Assembly (NCBI RefSeq): GCF_033439725.1
Contig: NW_026944387.1
Coordinates: 3,782,001-3,846,000, forward strand
Origin: Neurospora tetraspora
Taxonomy: Eukaryota; Ascomycota; Sordariomycetes; Sordariales; Sordariaceae
DNA: 64,000 nt
Direction of reading: 5' to 3'
Position numbers and translations under genes: made by a program. Below are positions 47,707 to 59,276 of the stretch, one piece after another; within the stretch, counting starts at the first letter, position 1; each line of letters starts with the position of its first letter. A model generated the notes under the pieces. It was given only the letters and a program-made list of their open reading frames with translations, was not told where the DNA came from and searched no databases.

Positions 47707-49672
47707 ATGTCTGGCAACTCCGGCAACAGCTACCTGGCCCAGCAGTTCCAGGTCACGGTATGGAATCCTCTGACTTGACTCGTCTTCTTCTTCTCCGACT
47801 CCCTCATGCTGACCACCCTCTGCCCGTGAATAGGATCAGCATCTACAGCAACAGCATCAGCCAAATCAACAAAGTCAACAGCAGCAAAACGCCAGCCGGA
47901 CTCCCCAGCGCCAACACCGCGTCGAGACCCCCATCCACCCTCCTCCGATCCCGCCCCAGCGATCTGCTCAGCAACAGCAGCAGCAGCAGCAACCACAACA
48001 GCCGCAACAACAACAACATCAACCCCAGCAGCAACAGCTACCAAACCTCTTCGCGCCTCACACCCAGTCACAGTTGCAACAGTTGGCTCTCCAAACCACT
48101 ACGCCCTTATACCACCAGATCCTACCTACCCAGAAACCTCGAACTCCCGAAGAAATCCTACGTGACCAGCAGCTGTCCGGCAATGCGTACTGGGGTGCCC
48201 AGGCAAACTATCCAAATCAACACCAATGGCTTCAGACTGCCAAGTCTCCCGAGACCGACGGGCAGCAACATTACCAAGTACAAGCCCAGCAGCAGCAACC
48301 GCAGCAACAACAACAACCCCAACAACAGCTGAACTCGGGTCTAGCGGCAGCACAGTTCAACCCACCGCAGAAGAACTTGACACCTGAGCAACAGGCATGG
48401 CTGGAGAAAAAAGCCCAGGAACGGGAACAGCAGCGCGCTGAACAAGAGGCAAAGTCAAGGAGTCAACGCGGCAAGGCGCTGACTCCCCAGCAGTTCCACC
48501 AACTGCAGCAAGAGGAACAGCAAAATAAATTCTACGCGCATGCGCCGCTGAACCACCCGGCCTTTCGAGTCGACCACCAGCAGCACTCGCAGGGTGCCAA
48601 TGGTACCCCAGACGAGACAATGCTTGACGAGGAGGAGGAGGAACAGGAAGAGGAGGACGAGGACGAACGAGACGAGACCATGAACGACGCCAGCTCGAAC
48701 AACGACACGCCCCAGCCCAACGGCGGCAGCGACGGAACCGCCAACCCCGCGGACGGCCAAAATCTAGTTCCGGATGCGAACGGAAACCTGCCCGGCTCAG
48801 CCGGCTACAAAGCTCCTCTTGTGCAGCCCATCACCTCGCTCCGCCTCCCCACCGTGCGTCCCAACCTGATGCTCGGGCCCTACGACACGCGCGAGCAAGC
48901 CATGAGCTCCGTCATGGAGTACGCCATCAGCCAGGGCTACATGCTGGTGCAGTCCGGGTGCGCCAAAGCCAAGAACCCGGGCGGCAAGTATGCTAAAGGC
49001 TCCGAAGTTGTCCGGGTCGACCTGATGTGCGACCGCGGCGGCACGTGCAAGAACAGCGGCACGGGCATCCGCAAGCGCCCCACGCACAAGATCGGGTGTC
49101 CGGCCAAGATGAAGCTGGTGTGCAAGAAGCGGCACGCGAGCAAGTGGTTTATTGAGGTGCGGTGCGAGGAGCACAATCACGACCTGGATCCAAACAATAT
49201 GGATTCCATTGCTAGTTACCGTCGGTATCGGAGGTTGCAGTCAGGTGGACGCGCGCTGGAGACGCAGTCGGAACGGTATGCGCGCATGAAGAAGCCCAAG
49301 GTGATTCCGCCGGTGCCGCCGCCAAAGTTCCATCAGGTCGGAGGCGGTGGAGTGGTGGGTAACCCCGTGTTCCCGCTGGGACCGCCGTCGGGGCCGTTGC
49401 ACATGGCGGCTATGAAGGGGCAGAATAAGATCTTGGAGATTCTGATCAATAAGGGGGGTGATATCAATGCCCATGATAGTACGGGACGGACACCGCTGCA
49501 TTGCGCTATTGAGGGTGAGCGGATGGATACGGTCACGCTGTTGGTGAACAAAGGTGCGGATGTGACCAAGATGGATTCGAAGGGGACGAGCCCACTGCAT
49601 GCGGCGGTGTCGAAGGGGATGGAGGATGCTGTCGTGTTGTTTATTGAGAAGGGTGCGGATCCGAACAGGTAG
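47707..49672 (+). CDS. Gln-rich FAR1-like DNA-binding protein with ankyrin repeats
   Basis: Exons 47707-47757 and 47834-49672 encode 629 aa. The short first exon (MSGNSGNSYLAQQFQVT) joins through GTATGG/AATAG. Residues 18-210 are very rich in Gln, with long CAG/CAA runs. An acidic block (DEEEEEQEEEDEDERDE) lies near 270-290. Residues about 365-480 match the FAR1-like, WRKY/GCM1-type zinc domain: a DLMCDRGGTC pair, GCPAKMKLVC and EEHNHDLDP supply the Cys/His ligands. About three ankyrin repeats end the protein (GPLHMAAMKGQNKILEILI; GRTPLHCAIEGERMDTVTLL; GTSPLHAAVSKGMEDAVVLF). It probably acts as a nuclear transcription regulator. FAR1-like domains derive from MULE transposases, so domestication is possible. 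Confidence 0.88.
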
Positions 49673-51696
49673 AAGAGAGGATGTCGCCCTGCTTTGTGGC
49701 TAGCCTTGACGAAGTTCACCTGCTAATTTGCGCTCGATATTCGACTACTGTAATTATAATAGCATGTTGGGTTGGGGGCATCGGCAGCGTACATGTATAC
49801 GGGCTTCTTCAAGTCGAAGTATTCAGTTTTCTGTACCTCTTTTCCTCCGTTGATACTTGGTACAAAGCAATTCCGTCCGAACCTCCGCTCGGGTTGTTCC
49901 TGACGGGTATCCACTTACGGTCCGGGAAGTGGATCTCTTTCGGGTCCGGCCGCCGGTGGTCACTCCGGAGGCTACCGGATCACCTAACCCACACATCCGG
50001 GAACTGCGGAATTCCGGTTAGAGATTTCCGGCACTGTCCGTAGACTTTATATGTACGGAGACGGGTAGGCATGCGAACTGCAAGGGGCAAATTTCATATC
50101 ACTTGATAAAGCATGCTCAGAGCATGTAACCGTCATAGAGGAGATTGTACACTTTGAAGAACGGCTCGGTACGGATATTCAGTTGTTGGTATTGGTGTAA
50201 GTGGTAGCGCTGCTACACTCCGAGTTGATAGTAGGCTATCAGACACTAATAGTTGTGGAGGCCGATTATACCTAGATCTGTTAGGCATCGTTAGTAACAA
50301 TCCTGCCTTTGGTGAGAGGAACAACGAAATCCCACCCAAAGAGGATGCTGATCACGGAGGCTACCGTTGATTCTGGTCTTGTCTTGTACATCGACACGTG
50401 TTTCGGCGACTTTCAAGAGCATGTACGGTTCATGGATGTTTCTCAAAGTGGTCATTGTTTTGTTTCTCTTCTGTTCGAGGAAAGAAACAACATGCTTGGC
50501 GGCCGGCAGTTGGGAGAACCCCAATCGCATGGACCACCCCCTTGGCAGCAGGTACAAGAGGCACATCATCATGTCGTCATGACTTTTGTTATTTCTCTTC
50601 TCTTTTCACCACAATCTCAACCAAACACCACCTTTTGAGTTTTCTCTCCGGTACCGATCCCCAGCTTCCCACCCTTCTTCCATCGATCACCATCCCGGCT
50701 TTCCCACACCGAAAACTGGATGGCGTCCAATCAAAAGACTCGAAGCTTCGTGGCCCCTGCCCATCCGGGCCATCCATCATGAAGAGCCTCGTTGCCAGAC
50801 CTTCAACGACACCTCCATCGACCCCGCCGGGGCAAGCTTCCCCCCGTTGGACCATTGCAGGTACAGCTCGATAGTTTTCCCGATCCGTGTCAAGCTTGCG
50901 ACGTAAACTAGTTGCGACTTACATCGGACCATTTGATGAAGAGATGGTTTGGGTGTTTTCCCGCTTTCAGGGGAAAAGGGGGAATTATCTAAAGGGGCCA
51001 TTGGAGGTTGCCAGTGCAACGTCCGTTTCCAGGCTAAGTCGAACAAGTCCATTCATCATGAGTTGAGAACAAAGCAAAATTTCTTCTGAGCTGCTGAGAG
51101 CGGAGATCCGCCCGCCTACCAATCGAGCTTTTGGCCTGGCCATCTCCATGACCGTCAATGACGCAGCTCTATCAGTGGACAACTAGCAACTGCCTTGCAC
51201 ACCTGCCCCGTGGATCTCCTGGAGGCTCTGGAGCTGTCGGGTCCACGGTTGCAGATCCTCAAGCCTGGCCGGGTGCGGATGCTGGTGTAACCTCTCACAG
51301 GGAAAGACAAAGTCAACAGAGACACTCTCGGGGAAAACTCGCTGGGCGGGCACAACAGCCGGACACCCTGGTTGGCTTGACTTACACTGAATGGCTGGCA
51401 GGAGCCCTGGACATCAAAGAAATCGATGATGACGGTACAGCAGCTCACCTCGCAGGCACACCCGATGCCTTGGTCAAGGTACTAAGGTAGCTTTGGTACG
51501 GCAGGACCCTTGGTGACGCGGTGCAAACCCTCCGGGAAGCTTTTGCTTGGCTGTGATACAGAACATATAACTTGGGAGCATCCTTCCGGCTCACCCAAAG
51601 CTCATTCTTCCGGATCAAGTCACCAAGCATTCGACATCGAGCATTCTTAGTGTTCGCTCCCGTTCGACACTCGTCAACCACACCACACCAGTTACA
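49673..51696. other. intergenic, no gene supported
   Basis: About 2 kb. A plus-strand frame at 51158-51490 is open but shows no domain or splice support. The right end is the promoter side of rds1. Confidence 0.5.
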
Positions 51697-53103
51697 ATGG
51701 CCGGGTTCAAACTCTCGGCAGGCGTTGGCCTCCTCGGCCTCGCTGCTAGATCGCTTGCCGTTCCCGCTCCCATCTACTCCGAGCCCACCACCACCTTCTC
51801 GGTCCCCACGATCACGGCCGTGGTCGAGCCCGTTACCAATGTAACCTCCCACGGTCCCTACACCGGACCCCCACCCACCACCACCGGTGCCTTGTCCACC
51901 TCGGTCCTGGCTCCTTCGATCCCGGCCCTTCCTCCCGGACCCGACGCCTTCAAGTACCCCAGCGACGGCCAGCTTCACGCTCCTCAGCCCGCCCCATACA
52001 CCCCCGCTGGCGGTGTCGGCACCAACGGCTCTGCTCCCGTTTACAGGGTGCTTTCCGACTTCGACTACGAGTCCATTGCCCTGGCTCTTCACCAGGAATG
52101 GATTGAGCTCGATCTCTTCCACTGGGGTCTCGCCCAATTCTCGGTTGAGGACTTTGAGAAGGCTGGCCTCACTGCTGAGGACCGTCACTTGATCGAGTAC
52201 ATGGCCAACCAGGAGGTCGGCCACGCTACCCTCCTCAGCAACATTCTTGGCCCCTCTGCTCCCAACCAGTGCACCTACAACTACCCTGCCACGAACGTGC
52301 ACGAGTTTATCGACTTCTGCCAGAAGTTGACTCGCTACGGTGAGGCCGGTGTGTACGGCTTCCTCAACCACCTCAACGCCCACGATGTCGGTCAGTTGCT
52401 GCTGCAGTCTATCACCACCGAGGCTCGCCAGCAGATGATCTTCCGCCAGTTTGAGGGTCTCTTCCCCATGCCCGAGTGGTTCGAGGTCGGCATTCCTCAG
52501 TCCTGGGCCTGGTCACTTCTCGCTCCTTACATCTCTTCCTGCCCTGAGAACAACACCCGTCTGGTCTGGCAGAACTACCCTGCTCTCCACATCCTGAACC
52601 AGCCCAACCCCTTCCGCATCAACGGCTCCAACGTCTGGAATGAGACCACCGACAGCGGCTACGCCAACACGGCCTCGTACAAGGACATTGAGGAGAACGA
52701 CGACTGCACCAAGTCCACGGACGTTGGCGTCTCCTGCGCCCCCGGCATCACCCGCAACCGCTCCATGCCTCTCTCCTACCCCGGCCGCCAAGTCTTCCTC
52801 GAGTGGGACGAGCCCGGCAAGCCCATCGGCCCCAACAACTCGTATGTCACCGATACGCAGGCTGGCGCTCCCAAGTTCGCCGCTTGGGTTTCGCAGCTCA
52901 ACGTCACGTACTCTCCTCTCGAGGACATCAAGGGCAACAGCGCCTACACCATCCAGCCCGATATCAGCACTTTTGATGGCAACCCGGCTATCAACGGTAC
53001 TATCTTCCTTGCCTTGACTGATGAGGATCTTTATGTTACTCCTTATAACTTGACCCAGCTGAATCCTCATGTTTATGCTGTTGGTATGTACCAGTCTGGT
53101 TAA
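51697..53103 (+). CDS. rds1: Rds1-like secreted ferritin-like protein
   Basis: Single exon of 468 aa. A signal peptide (KLSAGVGLLGLAARSLAVPA) opens it, then a Thr/Pro-rich linker. Residues about 115-270 form a ferritin-like four-helix domain: YESIALALHQEWIELDLFHW, DRHLIEYMANQEVGHATLL and ITTEARQQMIFRQFEGL. These carry spaced E and E-x-x-H residues typical of this superfamily. The C-terminal part is beta-rich with several N-x-S/T glycosylation sites. It matches stress-response protein Rds1 known from fission yeast, which is induced under nutrient and stress conditions. Strong C-ending codon bias suggests high expression. Whether it binds metal is not known to me. Confidence 0.92.
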   Translation: MAGFKLSAGVGLLGLAARSLAVPAPIYSEPTTTFSVPTITAVVEPVTNVTSHGPYTGPPPTTTGALSTSVLAPSIPALPPGPDAFKYPSDGQLHAPQPAPYTPAGGVGTNGSAPVYRVLSDFDYESIALALHQEWIELDLFHWGLAQFSVEDFEKAGLTAEDRHLIEYMANQEVGHATLLSNILGPSAPNQCTYNYPATNVHEFIDFCQKLTRYGEAGVYGFLNHLNAHDVGQLLLQSITTEARQQMIFRQFEGLFPMPEWFEVGIPQSWAWSLLAPYISSCPENNTRLVWQNYPALHILNQPNPFRINGSNVWNETTDSGYANTASYKDIEENDDCTKSTDVGVSCAPGITRNRSMPLSYPGRQVFLEWDEPGKPIGPNNSYVTDTQAGAPKFAAWVSQLNVTYSPLEDIKGNSAYTIQPDISTFDGNPAINGTIFLALTDEDLYVTPYNLTQLNPHVYAVGMYQSG

Positions 53104-53842
53104 GGTGGTTGTTTCTGTTAAATGTTTATACCCGGTGGTTCGCACGCATTTGTGTGCGGCTGCTTCTTGTAATTGTATGATGATTGATGAATGACTGGAG
53201 GTGAAAAGGAAATGTACATAATGAGAGGTGTTGGAGGGGGTGGAAGGTGCTTTTCTTTTGATGTTGGTGTTTGGATGGCATGATGGTACCCTAATTACGA
53301 CTGTCTGTACTACTTGGTTAATAATGCCTATATCACATTGTTAAATGCTGTCGTCCCAAATTCTGAGATGATCGTGAATCAGTGCATCTTTCTTGACGAT
53401 TGAACAAATTAGAGTGAATGCCGCAAGTGATCGTACAATTGGTGGACAAAATGTCCGAATGTTCCTCTGTTATTTGGCCGTCAAGGTGCTCAAGTTGGGA
53501 TGAAAAGGGCAATTTATGGGTCTGAGCTTTTATCGGGGCTTATCGAGTGGCGGATGTTGCAAGCTTATTGCAGATCATCCCCAATTGAGATATGACATCA
53601 CCAGCTCGTCACAGCTCCAACGTCAACGACTGAAGAAACGGTGATGTATTTGCCATTGAGCGTCACCAACAATTGTCGTTGTAATTTCAAGGGTATTTGT
53701 GAATGTTAAATGCTAAGAAGTTCTGCATCTCACACCTCATTCACCACCTGCATTGTTCCTCAGCCTCGATATCCTCAGCTTACCTTGACTTTAACACAAT
53801 CATCATAACAATCACCACCAAAACCATAAACCACAAATCACA
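53104..53842. other. 3' region of rds1 and promoter of next gene
   Basis: A-T rich spacer of about 740 bp; no gene seen. Confidence 0.55.
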
Positions 53843-55054
53843 ATGTCCCGTCTCCTAACCCGCCTCCCACGCACCATAGCCCCCGCGGCTCCGCTCCGAA
53901 TCACCAGGGGCAGCAGCAGAATCACAACCAGAGGAATAGTCACAGACCTCGACACAGGCGGCACCCGCAAGCGCAAATCCAAACAAACCGCCGATAAAAA
54001 GACCGGCCATATCAAAATCCTCCCCTCCCTTAAACAAATAGTTGAGGAAACTATCAAGCATCCAGAAGAATGGGAGGGTGTCCACGCTGAACGTATCGCC
54101 TTCATGGGTAGCGACAGTGCTAAAGCGGTGGCTCATCCGGAGGAGTGGGAGGGAATCAGGGCTGAAGCGGATGTCAGCGATGGGTGGGAAGCCGGCCTCG
54201 CCGGGAGGAATGCCGGGGGAGATGTGACGGAGGCGTGGGGGAGTGAGATGGCGAGTGAGGGGATGAGTGGCGCGGAGGCGGTTAGTGGCAGTGCTCGGAT
54301 GATGGGGAGGGATAGTGAGGGTACTAGTGAACGGGCTCCGGAAGGGGTTGGAAAGCAAAAGAGCGAGGGGAGCAGCACTAGAAGGAGTGGGAGGGAAGCA
54401 AGTGGGAAGGAAGCAAGCGCGGACAGTAACAGCCCCGACTACGCCAGCCCGATGGACGCTCATCAGAGTCAGGATCTGGGGCGAGCGACGATTCCCATCG
54501 ATGCTTCAACTGGGCTTGGGCAGCAACCGATTGCCACGTCAGGCGGGTTTTCCACAGCAGAATCAGATATCAGAGAGAGATCGATGCCTAACTTATCAGT
54601 CGGCCCGAACTTATCAGTCGGCGCCGCTTCCATCCCCAGCTTCACGTTGGAAACGCAACCTCGTCCGGCCCCTACGGCTGTTAGCTCCTTTGCGGCTGCT
54701 TCGACTGCTTCGACTGCTTCGACTGCTTGGATTTCTTGGGGTTTTATACAATCGCCCACCCTGGGCAGCTCGGGTAGCTCAGGCTATACTCCATTGAAAT
54801 CCGCCCGCTCGCACTCAACATCCCCCAACATCACGGCGAAAACGGGGCTTTCTGGACGTCGTACCGGTCCGGCGGGGCCGTTTGAGGAGCAGCAGAAGCC
54901 GAAGAGGAAGACGCAGGCGCAGATGGATGAGGAGTTGAGGATGAGGATGGAGGATATTGCGGGCGAGGGAGGGGCGGCGGGGGTGGAGTATGAGGATGGA
55001 AAGCCGGTGGCTATGAAGAGGGGGGTGAGGGAGAATATGTTTAGGTATATTTAG
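53843..55054 (+). CDS. low-complexity protein with possible mitochondrial presequence
   Basis: Single exon of 403 aa. The first 35 residues are rich in Arg and lack acidic residues (MSRLLTRLPRTIAPAAPLR; RGSSRITTRG), a plausible mitochondrial targeting signal. An HPEEWEG motif occurs twice (near residues 73 and 98), in HPEEWEGVHAE and HPEEWEGIRAE. The middle is Gly/Ser/Ala/Glu-rich and probably disordered. Small internal duplications exist at DNA level: NLSVGP/NLSVGA at 54591-54624 and Ala-Ser-Thr triplets near 54700. The end is charged and helical (QAQMDEELRMRMEDIAGE) and closes with ENMFRYI. No family is recognised. Confidence 0.65.
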   Translation: MSRLLTRLPRTIAPAAPLRITRGSSRITTRGIVTDLDTGGTRKRKSKQTADKKTGHIKILPSLKQIVEETIKHPEEWEGVHAERIAFMGSDSAKAVAHPEEWEGIRAEADVSDGWEAGLAGRNAGGDVTEAWGSEMASEGMSGAEAVSGSARMMGRDSEGTSERAPEGVGKQKSEGSSTRRSGREASGKEASADSNSPDYASPMDAHQSQDLGRATIPIDASTGLGQQPIATSGGFSTAESDIRERSMPNLSVGPNLSVGAASIPSFTLETQPRPAPTAVSSFAAASTASTASTAWISWGFIQSPTLGSSGSSGYTPLKSARSHSTSPNITAKTGLSGRRTGPAGPFEEQQKPKRKTQAQMDEELRMRMEDIAGEGGAAGVEYEDGKPVAMKRGVRENMFRYI

Positions 55055-55198
55055 GTGTAAGCTTTGGGATATCGCGTCTGTTGAGGTGTTGAGGTGTTAG
55101 CTGGTTGTGGGAGGTGGTAGTAGGCGACTGGTGAGATGCTAAGATTGCAACTCTGGAGGTTCGGTTTTTCTTTTTTCTTTTTCTTTTTTCTTTTTTCT

Positions 55199-55229
<31 letters not shown>

Positions 55230-56105
55230 TTACATTTTTTTTTCGGGTAAGGAATGGCGTTGGCAGCTTAAGCACTAACGGACATGCATGAACAGCTCAC
55301 CAGAATGTGATGAGACCTTATCATACGTTTCACCCTGCATCCTTCACACCAAGATACTGAAGACAGCAACTTCTACCTTGACGTCGCCCGTGAGATGCGC
55401 TAGTAGTCTAACAACAAGGCGTGGAAAAATCACCACGACGTGATAGCGTCCCATCACGCATCACTTCTACCTTCTGCATATTGGAAGTTCCCTGGTCTGC
55501 ATGACCGTACCTTCCTTTTCAACTTCTGCATGATGGATCACGTAATTTTATGACCCCGCGACGAACTTTCTTTCTCCACAACTGCGTTGGAACATGTTCT
55601 TCCCTCTCAACTTGATCCCCAACCCCTCTTCTTTCTTCTTCAATCTTTCTCCAGACTCCCAACTTGACACCTTCAATCTCCCATCGAAACATTCGCCATG
55701 CTCACCATCCATAACTCAAAGTCATTCAATCGGTGCCCTTCACGGGGTATCTGATTGGACATGAGCTCCTTTCTGAGGTAGGATCGAGGTTTCAATTCTC
55801 CCCTCCCGCTCTAATTGAACAGGTTAGGCCACTTCCTTCGCTCACCACTGATGTTCTCGTCCGCCCAGTTGGGATTGGTACTAATTGGTTCTTTCACCAG
55901 CCCAGAATCAGAAGCGCGCATACCGAAGAGAAACCTTCAATGATGTGGCAACCCCGCTATACGAAACCTTCCCCTCCTTCCCTCTCTCGCCTCTCTTCTT
56001 GTCCATCTCATTCGGAATCGTGGACGAACATCCGCGATCATCAGCAGGATAACGCAACGGTGACCGACGACACTTCCGGCTTGTATTGGCGTACGAAAGA
56101 CAAGC
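55055..56105. other. intergenic with a pyrimidine tract
   Basis: About 1 kb. Contains a long T/C tract just downstream of the preceding gene. The rest is the promoter side of the HET-domain gene at 56106. No gene is supported. Confidence 0.5.
55164..55245. repeat. polypyrimidine (T6C-like) tract
   Basis: About 80 bp made almost only of T with regularly spaced single C residues (TTTTTTC units), a simple-sequence repeat prone to length change. Confidence 0.9.
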
Positions 56106-58333
56106 ATGGAAGACGATACTTCCGCCGACGACTCGAATCAAACGCTCTCCCAGATTTCTCAGAAACATGGCCGTTCCATTGTCAACATGTTGGTCGATAT
56201 CCAGGAGAGCGTGGTGTTACAGAGCAAATCTACCAGCTTTCTCGAACGACTAGAGTGTCTCCAGCCTATTAAATACCCATATTATAACCCACCCCGAAAA
56301 TCCAAGACGGGAGAGGTCATTCCTCCGAGGAGTACAGACGATCCCGCTGTGGAATACAAATTCATGCGGCGCTGCTATGTCAATGTTCTTGATATTCCAG
56401 AAGAGTATTACAATTACGTGGCTCTTTCCTACACCTGGCAACCGCAAGAGGGCGAGAACGAGACTTCTGGAAAATACTGGATAGAGAATAAGCAACGAAC
56501 TGGCTTCGACATGTCCCCGGTCCGCAACACTGTTCTCGATCGCATTACCAATTTTATGAGTGTTTGGAAATACCATGCTCTGTGGATCGATCAACATTGT
56601 ATCACTCAAACAACTACATGTACAAGCGGTAGCTGCTCACACGAAGACTGTAACGAAAAGAGGGACGCGGTGCATGCTATGGACCTTGTGTACTCAGCCA
56701 GCAGTGCCCCGACGGCCTTGCTTTCACACTATATCAAGTCTAAGGATGACCTTCTTCTGCTGAGAGATTTGTTCAACGTACCTAGCAAGCTTATGGAACC
56801 AGATCCTAGTACCGACGGCGAACCCGACAATCGGGTTCCGACTAGGGCTATAGAGGCCATAAACCTTGTGTACGAGATCATCAGCGAACCATGGTGGGCA
56901 AGAGCATGGCCATTTCAGGAGAATATTCTTGCTATGTCACAGATGCAGCTCTTGTTGAGACATGCACCCGAGCTCGAGGATATCAAGGCAACCATAAGAT
57001 TTACTTCGTCCTCCTTTTATACTGTACCGGGCGAACTTTGTATAAGCTCGAAGTTCTTCTCTACACGCGCCACCTGGCTCTGGGTAGCAGTCAAGAGACT
57101 GCTTGAGAGCAATGGCGAGATACTCAGCGAAGGAGACAAACGTTGTGTCAACATGCTATTCGAGATCGACAGGGCCATTCGAGGCACCAGACAAAGACAT
57201 ATGCACTTCAATTACTCTTGCGTGGTAGCGTCGTTCGTCCAGATTGTTGAGAGGAAGGCGATAGCCAATTATTGGGATAGGCTAGCTATCATCGGCAACT
57301 GCTCCCGCTTCTCGATTCGGCTGCAGCCTTTAGAACTTCAACGCCAAGGACACAGCATCAGCATATCCACCCTTGCCTTGTTTCTCTTGAATGGCGAGGT
57401 TCTAGACAACGGGAAAGAACAAGACAGCCAAAAGATGTTGAACTTGAAGGTCTCACTGTATCTTGAGGCTCGACTACTCGACAATGAGAGTGACACGGAG
57501 GCATTCAACGGCAACTGTCGGTTGCCTGACGTGGTACTCACTATCAAAGGCGTTCGAACACGAGGTCATCTATGGCAACTAGGCGAGGTTATCGGCCTCA
57601 GCAAGGCAGAAGATAGTCCAGCATCCATGCGGCGTGTTCCAGAATTCGGGGATGCAAAATCGGATATGCGGATAAAGACAATGAAGAACCTGTTCGTCAC
57701 CCAGGACCAATTGCGAAAACTAATCAGGACACTTGAAGACCTCGCGTACACACCTTTGGCAGCTGACCTTAAGGCATCCCTCGAACATCCGATTTCCAGA
57801 AACCTCAGGCTGTTATTTCCAGACCAGCTCGCGCAAGGGGACGGAAGTCCCATGGAAAGTGTTACGGCCAACGCTTTTCGCGATTACGCAAGGCTGGCTC
57901 ATAAGACTCGGAGGCATTTGGGATCCCAATGTACCAGACGACAAGTCACTGTATCATGCGCTCTTCGTGTTCAACCCGGCCAAAAAGGCGAATATACAAT
58001 TGACGACCCCGTCATTGGTATTCAGTTCGACCGTAAAAGAACCCGAGTCCTCTACAGAATGATAAGATGGGCAGGTTCCAGACGCTACACAATCATATCG
58101 GACGCCATTCATACCAGTATGCGGTACTACAAGTTGAGGTCGATGATGAAAGCATCCAAAGCAATACACCACAAGGGGGAGTGGAACCGATGACAGCTTT
58201 GCGAACTCAATGCTGGGCAAATGGCATTTGCTTCCCTGATGACACTCCCTCGCGTGAAGTTGTGTTTCCGTGGCCGGATCAGCTCCTCAAGGTCGTACCA
58301 AACCAGGACGGGCAAGAAGTCGGACAGAGTTGA
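56106..58333 (+). pseudogene. HET-domain gene with two frame changes near the 3' end
   Basis: The ATG at 56106 opens a frame of almost 700 codons. HET motifs are present: YVALSYTWQP near residue 110, KYHALWIDQHCI near 158, MDLVYSASS, and EPWWARAWPFQE near 265. Close to the 3' end the likely coding frame shifts twice. Near 57893-57899 it moves to one reading GGIWDPNVPDDKSLYHALF. Near 58054-58060 it moves again, to one reading RFQTLHNHIGRHSYQYAVL, which ends at 58333. The second change could instead be a 42-bp intron (GTATTC to CTACAG); the first cannot. Without correction the product still keeps the HET domain but ends at 58193 with an altered tail. It may be functional, decayed or mis-sequenced. 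Confidence 0.7.
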
Positions 58334-58907
58334 GTTTTGTTATACTGGAGTTCCACGGGGAGGAGCCACTGCATACCCCTACCAATCTTGTTCGGCATTC
58401 TCCGAGTGAAGGAGTAAAGAAGACAACGGCATCAGGACTGGGATCCAGGAATCAGATATGTGTATGTTCATTATCGTTCGTTGTCATTATCGAGCTTGAA
58501 CAATGTTTATCTCTCAAAGAATTGGGAGGACAACGCAGTCGCCGCAAAGCGAGCTGTCGAAGTCCATCCATTCATTCTCCAAAAGGAAAGCAAAGTCATA
58601 ACCCGCGCGTAAATCTTTCTTAACACTCGTCACTGAGAAAGAAACAAGAACCATACAACCGTCCAGATGTGTCGTGGCTGCAGAAGACCACGCCCAGTCC
58701 TAACTCGGTTCGCGTTCAACATCGACCCATCACCCGTCCCCCAAAAAAGCAACCAAACAAGAAAAGCGTAGTGGTATCATCATCGTTATCATCCATCATC
58801 CATCCATCATTAACAACCCATCCATCTCCTTTTCCATCATTGTATATCGTAAACCGCACAGAGGCTCGGAACGGTCGTCGTCGTTGTTGGCGTCATCGTT
58901 CCGCTCT
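58334..58907. other. spacer, no gene seen
   Basis: Lies between the ends of the HET gene and the Cys-tail gene, which converge. No gene is supported. Confidence 0.55.
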
Positions 58908-59276
58908 TTAAAGAGGAATAAAGCAGCAATCGCACGGTATCGGGCACGGAATGCAGAAGCAGAAGCGGCCGGGGCACATGCCGCCGCGATCACCGCCGCG
59001 AAGGCCGATGGAGGAGTCGTCGTGGGGGCGCATGGGGTCTATTTGGGTGGTGAGGTTAGCATGATGTTTCTTTGTGATAGAGGTGGGTGGACGGGAAGGA
59101 GAGGAAGGGTGGGGGAATTGAAGGGGAGGAAACGTACCCATAGGCTGCGCAATACCAGGCTGCGCCATCTCGATATCGCCTGGCTTCGTGCCGACCGAGA
59201 CGTGGACGTGGGCGGGCTCAGGCTCGACGACCGTCATGGTGTTGTTGGCGGCGGGGGGTTGTTGTGTGTAAGTCAT
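58908..59276 (-). CDS. small protein with Cys-rich C-terminal tail
   Basis: Exons 59138-59276 and 58908-59038 encode 89 aa. The 99-bp intron has a GTACGT donor, a GCTAAC branch site and an AATAG acceptor. Reading through it would also stay open, since its length is a multiple of three, but the splice signals are strong. The N-terminal half is polar (Gln, Pro, Asn, Glu). The end has eight cysteines in about 20 residues (MCPGRFCFC, IPCPIPCDCC). Such tails occur in small fungal and plant stress proteins and may attach to membranes by palmitoylation or bind metal. That is an analogy only. Confidence 0.7.
   Translation of the reverse strand: MTYTQQPPAANNTMTVVEPEPAHVHVSVGTKPGDIEMAQPGIAQPMGTFPPLQFPHPSSPSRPPTSITKKHHANLTTQIDPMRPHDDSSIGLRGGDRGGMCPGRFCFCIPCPIPCDCCFIPL

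Noticed and set aside
51158-51490. 110-codon plus-strand frame upstream of rds1
   Set aside because: No domain, no good start context, no splice support.
51445-52383. 312-codon minus-strand frame
   Set aside because: Antisense shadow of rds1; Gly/Val-rich text typical of such shadows.
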